A stretch of 64,000 nucleotides of DNA, from contig NZ_JAOEAL010000001.1 in NCBI RefSeq assembly GCF_029835735.1, positions 4,154,001-4,218,000 of the forward strand, read 5' to 3'. Shown one piece after another: positions 53,210 to 62,205 of the stretch (position 1 is its first letter; every line of letters starts with the position of its first letter). This DNA comes from Shewanella sp. GD04112 (lineage in GTDB: Bacteria; Pseudomonadota; Gammaproteobacteria; Enterobacterales; Shewanellaceae). Below the pieces are notes generated by a model. That model searched no databases, was not told the origin of the DNA, and worked only from the letters and a program-made list of their open reading frames with translations. The translations under genes and the position numbers were made by a program.

Positions 53210-53310
53210 CACGTCACTCTCCCTAAACGCTTCCCGGCGTGGCCGATCGATGTAGTATTGCTCATCGATTGGCCCTTTCCTTCTCTTGATTATCCACTTA
53301 AGCCGAATAC

Positions 53311-53353
53311 AAAAACGCCTAGATTTCAGCTTGGTTAGCATAAAATCTAGGCG
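53311..53353 (-). terminator. Terminator of the small exported protein gene
   Basis: CGCCTAGATTT (53316-53326) pairs with AAATCTAGGCG (53343-53353), 16-base loop, then TTTTTG on the minus strand. It lies 31 bases after the stop at 53385. Confidence 0.8.
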
Positions 53354-53384
53354 CGGTAAGAGTGAATGACTATCGAGCCCGGCG

Positions 53385-53780
53385 TTAATTGACGACCTTT
53401 TTCACGACTTTCTTAGCATCGACACCCTCTTTCTTATCGTGCTTGTCGTGTTCGTGCTTATCTTGCTTTAGCGCATCGGAGGCTTTGTCGGATAGCTTAT
53501 CGTCGGGTTTAATATCATCGACCTTATCACTGACCGAATCCGTCACTTTATCCTTAGCATCCCCAACGGCATCCTTGGCATCTTTCGCCGTACGCTCGGC
53601 GGCTTTCTCGGGAGTACAGCGACCACTCACGCCAGTAGTAGCCTTGACCGCGGCATTCTTGGCAACTTTTTCAGGGTCGCAATTTGGATCTAAAGGCCCT
53701 GCCACGGCGCTATAGGTGATCAGCGAGCAAGTTACGACAGACAACAATCCCGAGATCAGCTTTAACTTAGTTAAGTGCAT
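53385..53780 (-). CDS. Exported Lys/Asp-rich protein of unknown function
   Basis: 131 residues from the ATG at 53780 with a perfect GGAGG site. Signal peptide (LLSVVTCSLITYSAVAG). The mature protein is almost all charged: repeated KDAKD/DKVTDSVSDKVDD blocks and a HEHDKHDKKEG His/Lys patch near the C-terminus. Predicted long helix or disordered. Two Cys near the start (PNCDPEKVAKN and SGRCTPEKA). Unknown role, possibly a metal- or polymer-binding periplasmic protein. Confidence 0.72.
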   Translation of the reverse strand: MHLTKLKLISGLLSVVTCSLITYSAVAGPLDPNCDPEKVAKNAAVKATTGVSGRCTPEKAAERTAKDAKDAVGDAKDKVTDSVSDKVDDIKPDDKLSDKASDALKQDKHEHDKHDKKEGVDAKKVVKKVVN

Positions 53781-53889
53781 ATTCAACCTCCATGAATAAT
53801 ATGTTCGAGGTTTACTATAGTACGCCCCTAAATCGAAGCAAAGGTGAGGCAAGTGATCCACCGCAGACTATTGCGACAAAGCCCAAATA

Positions 53890-53925
53890 AAAACAAGCTC
53901 CCAGAGGGTTACCCATGGGAGCTTG
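53890..53925 (-). terminator. Terminator of fxsA
   Basis: CAAGCTCCCA (53894-53903) pairs with TGGGAGCTTG (53916-53925), 12-base loop, followed by TTTTTATTT on the minus strand. It begins 42 bases after the stop. Confidence 0.85.
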
Positions 53926-53967
53926 CAGAATAATGCCTGAGTACAGCTTAGCTGTCGGGATATGTAA

Positions 53968-54588
53968 CTAAGGTTTTGGATCTTTTGGCTGAGCGTCTTT
54001 AGGCTCATTCGCTTTCGCATCAAGGTCTTGGTCGATCAATTGATGACTCTCGGGGCGTTTATCGCTCGGATCAGCCTTATGCTCAAAGTCCCCTTCATAC
54101 ACATTGCCGTCGGAGTGAGTATGTTGCTCAAAGGGGGATTGGCCAAATGGATTCGACTGTGAGCCTGAATGAGGTCCAAATGGACCCGTACCAAAACCGC
54201 CGCGCATTCCGCCCTGTAAACCAGACACCACGCGCAGCTGCATACGCTTAAACACTAAGGCGGCAATCGGGCGGCGCGTTAAGGGTGTGAGTAATAATAG
54301 GCCAATAAAATCAGTCACAAAGCCAGGGATAACCAGCAATACACCCGCCATGGCTAACATCATGCCTTCGACAATTTCCTGCCCTGGCGCCTCGCCTCGC
54401 GTGAGTTTTTGCTGCACTTGCATCAGCGTGCTCAGCCCTTGGCTACGCACGAGGGACACACCCAACACGGCGGTAAATAACACCAGACCAATAGTGGTCC
54501 AAGTGCCGAGCACCTCGCCCACGCGAATTAACACTGACAGTTCGATAACTGGGATCAGCACAAATAATAAAAACAGGATTAAAAACAT
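53968..54588 (-). CDS. fxsA: FxsA-family membrane protein
   Basis: 206 residues. FxsA suppresses phage T7 exclusion by F plasmid when overproduced; normal role unknown. Three to four membrane helices in the first 125 residues (FLILFLLFVLIPVIELSVLI, TIGLVLFTAVLGVSLVRSQG). The C-terminal 70 residues are Gly/Asp/His-rich and soluble. Adjacent to cutA but transcribed the other way. Confidence 0.9.
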   Translation of the reverse strand: MFLILFLLFVLIPVIELSVLIRVGEVLGTWTTIGLVLFTAVLGVSLVRSQGLSTLMQVQQKLTRGEAPGQEIVEGMMLAMAGVLLVIPGFVTDFIGLLLLTPLTRRPIAALVFKRMQLRVVSGLQGGMRGGFGTGPFGPHSGSQSNPFGQSPFEQHTHSDGNVYEGDFEHKADPSDKRPESHQLIDQDLDAKANEPKDAQPKDPKP

Positions 54589-54811
54589 ACCGACCTCAGA
54601 TTTATCTCGCTTACTTGAAAACTAAATGGGGGCTATCCGGTCTTAATTCAAGTCTCTTGGCTGGCGCTGTCGGTAAGGGAGTGAAACTTCTGATATTTAG
54701 CTCACTCTTTTATTACCCGGTTAATGTATGAGACCATAAAAACACGTAAAGTAGCTTAGCCTAATAGGCTTAAGCGAAGTTTAAGATTGTTAAGGGACGA
54801 TACCTCACACC

Positions 54812-55135
54812 ATGCAAGCTCAATATCTTGTGGTCAGCACCAGTTGCCCAGATGAAGTTCAAGCAAAGCGCATTGCACGTGCCTTAGTGGAAGCGCGCAT
54901 CGCCGCCTGTGTACATATTTCGGCGCCGATCCGCTCCATTTATGCATGGGAAGGAAAAATCTGTGAGGAGCAAGAAATTAGCTTACACATTAAATGTTTA
55001 CAAAGCCGCTATGCCGAGTTAGAACAGCTTGTGCTTCAACTCCACCCTTATCAAGTGCCTGAAATTATTGCCGTACCCGTGACTCACGGGCTACCAGCCT
55101 ACTTAGATTGGATAAAAGATAACACTCAGCCATGA
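54812..55135 (+). CDS. cutA: Divalent-cation tolerance protein CutA
   Basis: 107 residues, the normal length of CutA1. A trimeric cytoplasmic protein linked to copper tolerance; exact function unclear. CXXD-type start (VVSTSCPDEVQAKRIARALV), later YAWEGKICEEQEISLHIK. Overlaps dsbD by 4 bases (ATGA), as is usual in this group of bacteria. Confidence 0.94.
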   Translation: MQAQYLVVSTSCPDEVQAKRIARALVEARIAACVHISAPIRSIYAWEGKICEEQEISLHIKCLQSRYAELEQLVLQLHPYQVPEIIAVPVTHGLPAYLDWIKDNTQP

Positions 55136-56973
55136 AAAAACTACTTAGCCTTGTTTTCACCGCGTTACTGCTCTTTACGCCTCTCACCCTAAGTGGCAAC
55201 GCCTTCGCCAATAGCTTTGGTTTTCTAAAAAGCGAACCCGAGTTAATGCCTGTCGATCAAGCCTTTGCCTTCGATTTTAAGCAAGAAGGTAATAAGGTCA
55301 CCCTCAATTGGGTCATTGCCGACGGCTACTATATGTATCGGGATAAGCTCAAATTTAGCGTCAATGGCGCCGAACTTGGCACCATCGACCTGCCAAAGGG
55401 TAAGCCCCACAACGACGAATATTTCGGTGAGCAAGAGGTTTACTACACCTATATCGATATTCCCGTTGGCCTGAAACAAGCCGATGATAACGGCACCTTA
55501 ACCGTGACCTTTATGGGCTGCGCCGAGGGTAAACTCTGTTATCCACCGACCAAGCGGGACGTGACCCTAAAGGCTGTCGCGGCCAATGATGGGAATATTG
55601 CAACTGGCGCAGACAGCAACGAAACGACTGAACCTGCCGCCTCTGCTGACGCTAAGCAAACTAGCAGCGCCCCAAGCCAACCTATTACTCAGCAGGACAG
55701 CCTAAGCCAGATGCTGTCTAACGACAGTTTACTCTGGACCTTAGTGATCTTCTTCGGCCTAGGGATTGGTCTGGCGCTCACGCCTTGCGTCTTCCCTATG
55801 TACCCTATCCTATCGGGCATTATTGTAGGCCAAGGGCAAAAACTATCAACCGCTAAGGCCTTCACCCTGTCGATGGCCTATGTGCAAGGTATGGCGATCA
55901 CCTACTCGATTTTAGGTCTAGTGGTTGCCTCTGCGGGGATGAAATACCAAGCGGCGCTACAGCATCCCGCCGTGCTGATCTTTTTAGCTATCCTGTTCTT
56001 TGTACTCAGTTTATCCATGTTTGGCTTGTACGATCTCAAACTGCCTTCTAGTTGGCAGGAGAAGATGAACTCAATTTCCAACAATCAAAAGGGCGGCAAT
56101 TTAGTTGGCGTGTTTTTGATGGGGGTGATCTCAGGATTAGTGGCCTCACCTTGCACAACGGCCCCGCTCTCAGGCGCCTTAGTCTATGTGGCACAAACCG
56201 GCGATTTATTACAAGGTTTCCTCGCGCTCTACGTACTGAGTATGGGTATGGGTGTGCCGCTACTCATCATTGGTACCTCGGGTGGTAAGTTACTGCCACG
56301 CGCTGGCGCTTGGATGAACATCATTAAAACCGTGTTCGGTTTCCTCCTGATTGCGGTATCGATTGTGATGCTTGGCCGCATTTGGACTGGTGTGGTTTCC
56401 GATGTGCTCTGGTCACTCTGGGGCATTAGCTTCACCGGTTACCTGATGCACCAAAACAAACTCAGCGCCTTCAACTGGAAACAAACCGTGCGCTCAGTGC
56501 TACTGACACTCACGCTGTTGGCCAGTTTCTCCTACGGTTTCCAAGCTGTCATGGGCCAGTTTGGCTTTACCCATACGTCAATGGGCACAGTGGCGACAAC
56601 CGAGCAGGAGCACGGCTTTAAACGCATTAAATCTATTGAAGATTTAGACCGTGAAATCGCCGCAGCAACAGCGGCGGGCAAACCTGTGATGCTGGATCTT
56701 TATGCCGATTGGTGTGTGGCCTGTAAAGAGTTTGAGGCCATCACCTTTAAGGACGCCGAAGTATTAGCACGGATGAACAAGATAGTGTTATTGCAGGCCG
56801 ACGTGACTAAGAGCGATGCCATAGATGTCGCACTGCTAGAGAAATACAACGTGCTGGGCCTACCTACACTGCTGATGTTTAACGAGCAAGGTGAGCAGAG
56901 GGAAGATCTAAGAGTGACTGGCTTTATGGGACCGAAGGAATTTGCCGCCCATTTAGATCACTTAGTGAAATAA
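55132..56973 (+). CDS. dsbD: Thiol:disulfide interchange protein DsbD
   Basis: 613 residues. DsbD moves electrons from cytoplasmic thioredoxin to periplasmic proteins. Signal peptide (LLFTPLTLSGNAFA), alpha domain with FMGCAEGKLCYPP (two Cys), a Gln/Ala/Ser linker, eight membrane helices with LTPCVFPMYPIL and ASPCTTAPLSG (the buried Cys pair), and a C-terminal thioredoxin-like gamma domain with DWCVACKEFEAI. All three redox pairs are present. Co-transcribed with cutA. Confidence 0.96.
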   Translation: MKKLLSLVFTALLLFTPLTLSGNAFANSFGFLKSEPELMPVDQAFAFDFKQEGNKVTLNWVIADGYYMYRDKLKFSVNGAELGTIDLPKGKPHNDEYFGEQEVYYTYIDIPVGLKQADDNGTLTVTFMGCAEGKLCYPPTKRDVTLKAVAANDGNIATGADSNETTEPAASADAKQTSSAPSQPITQQDSLSQMLSNDSLLWTLVIFFGLGIGLALTPCVFPMYPILSGIIVGQGQKLSTAKAFTLSMAYVQGMAITYSILGLVVASAGMKYQAALQHPAVLIFLAILFFVLSLSMFGLYDLKLPSSWQEKMNSISNNQKGGNLVGVFLMGVISGLVASPCTTAPLSGALVYVAQTGDLLQGFLALYVLSMGMGVPLLIIGTSGGKLLPRAGAWMNIIKTVFGFLLIAVSIVMLGRIWTGVVSDVLWSLWGISFTGYLMHQNKLSAFNWKQTVRSVLLTLTLLASFSYGFQAVMGQFGFTHTSMGTVATTEQEHGFKRIKSIEDLDREIAAATAAGKPVMLDLYADWCVACKEFEAITFKDAEVLARMNKIVLLQADVTKSDAIDVALLEKYNVLGLPTLLMFNEQGEQREDLRVTGFMGPKEFAAHLDHLVK

Positions 56974-57024
56974 TCTCAGCTAAAACGCCAATTTATCACT
57001 GCGCCGTTTTAGCGTAAAACCAAT

Positions 57025-57062
57025 AAAAAGCGGACTTTTTTCATTAAAAGTCCGCTTTTTTA
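57025..57062. terminator. Strong terminator of cutA-dsbD
   Basis: Perfect 15-bp stem AAAAAGCGGACTTTT (57025-57039) / AAAAGTCCGCTTTTT (57046-57060), six-base loop, ending in a T-run. Confidence 0.9.
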
Positions 57063-57125
57063 TCACGCTGTCATCGATTTCTTATACAATCCCTGTTTAA
57101 CGTGGACTTTTTAGATTGGAGCATT

Positions 57126-58781
57126 ATGGAACCGGCTATTCTTATCATTACACTTATTTGCGGCATGCTGGTTAGCCGCATAGGGCTGCCTCCCCTGATC
57201 GGCTACTTAGTGGCAGGCTTTGTACTCTTTGTTTTTGGTATTGAGAAAGAAAGCCTGCCGCTGCTGCAAGAACTCGCTAATCTCGGTGTCACCTTATTAT
57301 TGTTTGCCATTGGTCTTAAACTCGATATTCGTAGCCTCTTTAAGGCCGAAGTGTGGGCGGGCTCGAGCATACATTTAGTGCTCTCCATGGTGCTGTTTAT
57401 TCCCATCCTCAAAATCCTCGGCCTGATTGGCTTAAGCCAGCTCGACGGTTTGAGCGTGGCACAGCTGTCATTAATCGCCTTTGCGCTCAGCTTCTCCAGT
57501 ACGGTATTCGCGATTAAGGTATTGGAAGATAAAGGCGATGTGCAGTCCCTCTATGGCCGTGTCGCCATTGGTATCCTGATTATGCAGGATATTTTTGCCG
57601 TCGTTTTCTTAACTATTTCTAAGGGCGCAATTCCGTCTGTCTGGGCGCTGGCATTATTGCTGTTGCCTCTGGCAAAACCGCTAATTTACAAAGCCTTCGA
57701 CCGTGTCGGTCACGGCGAACTCTTAGTGCTATTTGGATTAGTGATGGCGCTGGTTGTCGGCGCTTGGTTATTTGAATCCGTCGGCCTCAAACCGGATCTC
57801 GGCGCGCTGATCATCGGGATTTTACTCGCGGGGCATAAAAAGGCCTCTGAGCTGGCCAAATCCTTGTTCTACTTTAAAGAACTCTTCCTTGTCGCCTTCT
57901 TCTTAACCATTGGCCTCAACGGCTTACCCACAGTATCTGATGTAGTACTCGCGGCCTTATTAGTGCTATTAGTGCCGTTAAAAATCCTGTTATTCGTCTA
58001 CTTACTGACACGATTCAAGCTGCGTTCACGCACCTCTATGCTGGCCTCATTCAACTTAGGTAACTTCTCTGAGTTCGGCCTTATCGTGGCCGCCGTTGCC
58101 ACCAGCAAAGGTTGGCTACCACCACAATGGCTGGTGATTATCGCGGTCGCCTTAAGTTTCAGCTTCTTATTTGCGGCGCCACTCAACGCTACCGTGGGCA
58201 ATATTTATCAACGTTTCCAACAACGTCTGATTCGACTCGAGAAGCCCCCGTTGCACCCCGAAGACCGACCGATTGCCATTGGTAATCCCCGCTTCTTGAT
58301 CTTAGGTATGGGCCGCATTGGTAGCGGAGCCTACGATGAACTGCGCGCGCGTTTCGATGGTGAAATCCTCGGGATTGAACACAAGCAGGAACTGGTGGAT
58401 TTACACCGTGCCAATGGCCGCAACGTAGTGCAAGGTGACGCCGCGGATACCGACTTTTGGGAGAAGCTCGACAGAGCGCCAAATCTTGAGTTAGTGCTAC
58501 TGGCCATGCCGCACCATGCGGGTAATCTGTTCGCCGTTGAACAGCTTAAGAAGCTGAACTATCAAGGTAAACTCAGCGCCATCGTACAATATGGCGATGA
58601 TGCCGCCTCACTGAGAACCTCTGGCGTACACAGCGTGTATAACTTGTACGAAGCGGCGGGTGCGGGTTTTGTCGACCATGTGATCCATGAATTATTACCC
58701 GATTCAGAAACCCGCGCAGAGGCCGAAGCCAATGCCGACAAGTCACCAATCAACGCTAACGCGACCTCTGGTTCGGTCTAA
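57126..58781 (+). CDS. Kef-type K+/H+ antiporter with NAD-binding (TrkA-N) domain
   Basis: 551 residues from the ATG at 57126 with TTGGAG upstream (a GTG at 57102 is in frame but unlikely). About twelve membrane helices (CPA2 family) up to about residue 370, then a Rossmann regulatory domain FLILGMGRIGSGAYDEL. Similar to KefB/KefC but without a KefF/KefG gene nearby. It would exchange K+ for H+. Confidence 0.9.
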   Translation: MEPAILIITLICGMLVSRIGLPPLIGYLVAGFVLFVFGIEKESLPLLQELANLGVTLLLFAIGLKLDIRSLFKAEVWAGSSIHLVLSMVLFIPILKILGLIGLSQLDGLSVAQLSLIAFALSFSSTVFAIKVLEDKGDVQSLYGRVAIGILIMQDIFAVVFLTISKGAIPSVWALALLLLPLAKPLIYKAFDRVGHGELLVLFGLVMALVVGAWLFESVGLKPDLGALIIGILLAGHKKASELAKSLFYFKELFLVAFFLTIGLNGLPTVSDVVLAALLVLLVPLKILLFVYLLTRFKLRSRTSMLASFNLGNFSEFGLIVAAVATSKGWLPPQWLVIIAVALSFSFLFAAPLNATVGNIYQRFQQRLIRLEKPPLHPEDRPIAIGNPRFLILGMGRIGSGAYDELRARFDGEILGIEHKQELVDLHRANGRNVVQGDAADTDFWEKLDRAPNLELVLLAMPHHAGNLFAVEQLKKLNYQGKLSAIVQYGDDAASLRTSGVHSVYNLYEAAGAGFVDHVIHELLPDSETRAEAEANADKSPINANATSGSV

Positions 58782-59066
58782 TCTAGCCTTGAATAAAAAT
58801 CATCTTATTTAGGCTGATGTTGGCTCAGGAAATCAAACCTCCTGAGCCGACTTATCTTTCCCCTCAAAATGTTAAAAACAATCAAAATCAAATAATTGCG
58901 GTAATGCACTACACAGAACTAATCGGTTGCTTGTTCTGTATCGATTTTCCCTAACGAGACTATCGTCTATACCCTACAAAATCTCAGTTACAAGGCCGAG
59001 TTAGTCGTGATATAAATCGAAGACAAGAACGCAATTTAGCTCAGCTTTTTTGGAAGTCTTCTCAGC
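58782..59066. promoter_or_regulatory. galK upstream region with inverted repeat
   Basis: 285-base gap. ACAGAAC (58913-58919) and GTTCTGT (58933-58939) form a 7-bp inverted repeat with a 13-base spacer, about 130 bases before galK. A GalR-type operator was not recognised. No gene is seen. Confidence 0.35.
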
Positions 59067-60212
59067 ATGTCGAACCCTGCGCAGCGCGCCACTAAGTTAT
59101 TTGTCCAAACCTTTGGCACTAAAGCCGATGATTTATACCAAGCCCCAGGTCGGGTTAATTTGATCGGTGAATATACGGATTACAACGACGGCTTCGTGTT
59201 GCCCGCCGCCATTAATTTTCATACTGTGATTGCCGTTAAGCGCCGAGAGGACAATAAGTTTCGCGCCGTTGCCGACGCCTTTCCGGGACAAATCAAGGAA
59301 TGGAGCTTCGGTAAAGACACCGAAATCAATCCCGAAGATGGTTGGGTCAATTATCTCAAAGGCCTGACAGTAGCCATGGCCAACACTGGGCTTATCGCCA
59401 AAGGGTTAGACTTAGCGGTTGTCGGCGATGTGCCATTAGCTGCGGGTCTGTCTTCCTCTGGCGCCTTAGTCGTCGCTTTTGGCACCGCCATCAGCGACAG
59501 CAGCCAACTGCATTTATCTCCTATGGCGGTAGCACAACTCGCTCAGCGCGGTGAATATCGCTATGTATCATCGGCTTGCAGCATTATGGACCATATGATC
59601 TGCGCCATGGGCGAACCGGATCATGCCTTGCTCATCGATTGTCTAGATTTGGATAGCGAGCCTATTGCGATCCCTGAAAACCTCAGCCTGATCATTATCG
59701 ATGCCCATATCGAGAAACAACGTCTGGCGGCGATAAATCAACAACGCCGTGAAGAATGCGCACAGGCTGCCGACTTTTTTGGCCTCGATGCCCTGCGTCA
59801 CCTCGACCTGCGCCAACTCGAAAGTGCTAAAGATCAATTGGATGACACCCTGTATCGCCGTGCCAAACACGTCGTCACCGAAAACAAACGCACTCAGAGT
59901 GCTGCTCGGGCGCTAGAGCAAAATAATCTATCTAAATTCAGTTTGTTAATGGCACAGTCCCATCAATCCCTGCGGGATGATTTTGAGGTGACACTGCCCG
60001 AATTTGACACTTTGGTGGACATAGTCGGCCAAGTGATTGGAGAGCGTGGCGGCATTCGCATGACCGACGGTTGTGTTGTCGCCCTAGTGGATCACGAACT
60101 CACCGATGCCGTAGTCTCGGCGGTCGAGCATGCATTTTATGAGCAGACTGGAATCGATGCCACTGTGTATCTCTGCTCGGCGAGCGCGGGCGCGGGTCGC
60201 ATCGACAGCTAG
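59067..60212 (+). CDS. galK: Galactokinase
   Basis: 381 residues, normal length. GHMP kinase: phosphorylates galactose with ATP, first step of the Leloir pathway. Signature GRVNLIGEYTDYNDGFVLP (substrate) and VPLAAGLSSSGALVVAF (ATP) are intact. No galT or galE within the window. Followed 126 bases later by galM, with a terminator between them. Confidence 0.96.
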   Translation: MSNPAQRATKLFVQTFGTKADDLYQAPGRVNLIGEYTDYNDGFVLPAAINFHTVIAVKRREDNKFRAVADAFPGQIKEWSFGKDTEINPEDGWVNYLKGLTVAMANTGLIAKGLDLAVVGDVPLAAGLSSSGALVVAFGTAISDSSQLHLSPMAVAQLAQRGEYRYVSSACSIMDHMICAMGEPDHALLIDCLDLDSEPIAIPENLSLIIIDAHIEKQRLAAINQQRREECAQAADFFGLDALRHLDLRQLESAKDQLDDTLYRRAKHVVTENKRTQSAARALEQNNLSKFSLLMAQSHQSLRDDFEVTLPEFDTLVDIVGQVIGERGGIRMTDGCVVALVDHELTDAVVSAVEHAFYEQTGIDATVYLCSASAGAGRIDS

Positions 60213-60244
60213 TCCGTCAATCACGCTCAATCCATTCTTCCAGA

Positions 60245-60295
60245 CAAATACCATACGAATTCAACCTTGAATCCTATGGTATTTGTTGTTTTTAA
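60245..60295 (+). terminator. Terminator of galK
   Basis: Nested stems: CAAATACCATA (60245-60255) / TATGGTATTTG (60275-60285), and inside ATTCAA / TTGAAT, then TTGTTTTTAAG. It separates galK from galM, giving galM a possibly separate promoter. Confidence 0.8.
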
Positions 60296-60337
60296 GAGGC
60301 AAAATCAAGCGGTTAAATCACATTAGAGGGAAACTAA

Positions 60338-61369
60338 ATGGTGCGTTTCAGTGTACTCGATCCTTGGACCGATCCCCGCGGCGGTGAAATCGAACGTGTG
60401 CGGATAGACAATGGCATCATCGCCTTAGAAGTGCTCAGCTTAGGTGGCATTATTCGCTCACTTTGGACGCCCGATAAACAGGGCCAACGCGCCAATATCG
60501 TGCTTGGCTGCGACAGTGCCGAAGACTATCTAACCCAAAACGCCCACCTTGGCGCTATCGCAGGGCGCTTTGCCAACCGAATTGCGATGGGCAAGATGCA
60601 ATATCAAGGGCATGAATATCAACTGGATATCAATCAGGCCAGCAACTGCTTGCACGGCGGCCGCGAAGGTTTTAATCGAAAAAACTGGCACTTAGGCCAA
60701 CTTCCCGACGGTGTGCGTTTATCGTTAGTCAGCCCTGATGGCGACATGGGGTTCCCCGGCAATTGCACTGTCCAGTTAGACTATCGCCTCGCAGCCAATA
60801 ATCTCTATGTGGAAATCCTCGCCTCGGTGGATAAACCTTGCCCCGTCAGTCTGACGCAGCATTCCTACTTCAACCTCGACGGCCTGCCGAATAATCATCA
60901 ACATCGGATGCAAATCGATGCGACGCGCTACCTCACCATGAATGAGGTGGGCGTGCCTACGGGAATTGCCGAGGTCAAAAACAGTATTTTCGATTTAACT
61001 CAAGGCGTTACTCTTGGGGACAAACTCCAAGATCCGGCGCTGGCCAGCACCCAAGGTTATGATCATTGTTATCTCTTGGACAATCCCGATGGCGCGCTGC
61101 GCCGCTTTGGCTGCCTATCGAGCCCCGTCAGTGGTCGCGCCATGACAGTCTTTACCAATCAGCCCGGCGTGCAGCTCTACTGCGCGAACTTTTTAGCGGG
61201 AACCCTAGGGCGAAACCAACAAAGTTTGAATGCCTATCAGGGCGTGTGTATTGAACCGCAAAAATTACCTGACTCGCCTAATCAACCCCTACTGGGTGAT
61301 GACGCTTGGTTAGTACCGGGGAAAATCTACCATCATATCAGCCGCTATCAATTTGATATTGAAGGCTAA
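60338..61369 (+). CDS. galM: Galactose mutarotase (aldose 1-epimerase)
   Basis: 343 residues. Interconverts the alpha and beta anomers of galactose. Active-site landmarks: NCLHGGREGFNRKNW (His), SLTQHSYFNLDG (His), GYDHCYLLDN and the catalytic Glu in VCIEPQKLPDSPNQ. The ribosome site is GAGGGAAAC. Usually part of gal operons. Confidence 0.94.
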   Translation: MVRFSVLDPWTDPRGGEIERVRIDNGIIALEVLSLGGIIRSLWTPDKQGQRANIVLGCDSAEDYLTQNAHLGAIAGRFANRIAMGKMQYQGHEYQLDINQASNCLHGGREGFNRKNWHLGQLPDGVRLSLVSPDGDMGFPGNCTVQLDYRLAANNLYVEILASVDKPCPVSLTQHSYFNLDGLPNNHQHRMQIDATRYLTMNEVGVPTGIAEVKNSIFDLTQGVTLGDKLQDPALASTQGYDHCYLLDNPDGALRRFGCLSSPVSGRAMTVFTNQPGVQLYCANFLAGTLGRNQQSLNAYQGVCIEPQKLPDSPNQPLLGDDAWLVPGKIYHHISRYQFDIEG

Positions 61370-61417
61370 AATGAATGCGTTTTGGGATAGGTTTTTCGAA
61401 TAAAGGAAGGAAAAGCT

Positions 61418-61447
61418 GGTAAGGAATAAAGTGATTTATTCCTTACC
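61418..61447. terminator. Convergent terminator between galM and the small acidic gene
   Basis: GGTAAGGAATAAA (61418-61430) / TTTATTCCTTACC (61435-61447), 13-bp perfect stem and 4-base loop. Followed by a short T-run on the minus strand, so it may serve both genes. Confidence 0.75.
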
Positions 61448-61478
61448 TTAACCAAATTTGCCCTAGGCAAACTCAGTG

Positions 61479-61883
61479 TTAATCGTCGAAATCATCGCCC
61501 CAATCTTCATCAAAATCGGCGCCAATGGCATCGGTTTCAATTTCAGGCTCAACTTCAGCTTTAGCCTTACGGACTGGGCCTGAATCTTTGACATTGTTCA
61601 GGTCGATACGAGCTTGATGCTTGCCCATAAATTGAGCTCGAGCTGCTTTCCATGCGCCGCTAAACTTAGCTTCAGCCGCTTTTACCGCTGCATCATCTAA
61701 GTCATGTAGGTTCACTTTTACGATGTCTTCTACATACTCAACAATAGCATCACGTTCGGTATTGTAGAGGTAGATTCGTCCAGGGGAAGCCTCTGGCAGC
61801 TGGTTGTCATGGACGACAATCGCGGTGCCCTTCGATGTTCTCAGCTCACCATACCAAACCTGTTTCTTTGCTGTGTTATACAT
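61479..61883 (-). CDS. Small acidic protein of unknown function
   Basis: 134 residues from the ATG at 61883 (a TTG three codons earlier is less likely). AAGGG lies upstream at a slightly long distance. N-terminal half has a compact domain (QVWYGELRTSKGTAIVVHD). The C-terminus is strongly acidic (EIETDAIGADFDEDWGDDFDD). No signal peptide, so cytoplasmic. The sequence looks conserved in Shewanella, but I know no function. Confidence 0.7.
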   Translation of the reverse strand: MYNTAKKQVWYGELRTSKGTAIVVHDNQLPEASPGRIYLYNTERDAIVEYVEDIVKVNLHDLDDAAVKAAEAKFSGAWKAARAQFMGKHQARIDLNNVKDSGPVRKAKAEVEPEIETDAIGADFDEDWGDDFDD

Positions 61884-62205
61884 ATATGCCAATACCCTTA
61901 AATCAACACATACACTATGAGTTTTTTAGTCTGAATAAGCGAAGCGTCGCTTGCTTTGATCCACGAATCGCGCCGGAAAGTCTCTGACGTTTTCAACTGG
62001 GTATTTTTACAGAATATTTCCGATAATCAATGCCTCATACCATGAAATTTTCACTTATTACGCATTAATTTCGGCCAAAGTCTCTAAAAAATTTTGTCAT
62101 TAACGACTTTAGTCTAAAAAAACATCACAGCAAGTTTTAATTCGGCAGCCCGCCTCCATCAAAGGATTGAGGCGAGTGCGTTTACACAGATGTAGCCAGG
62201 TAGGA
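61884..62205. other. AT-rich intergenic region
   Basis: 322 bases with the upstream region of the small acidic gene and the 3' flank of the quinone oxidoreductase gene. I see no hairpin of note, no operator and no gene. Confidence 0.4.
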
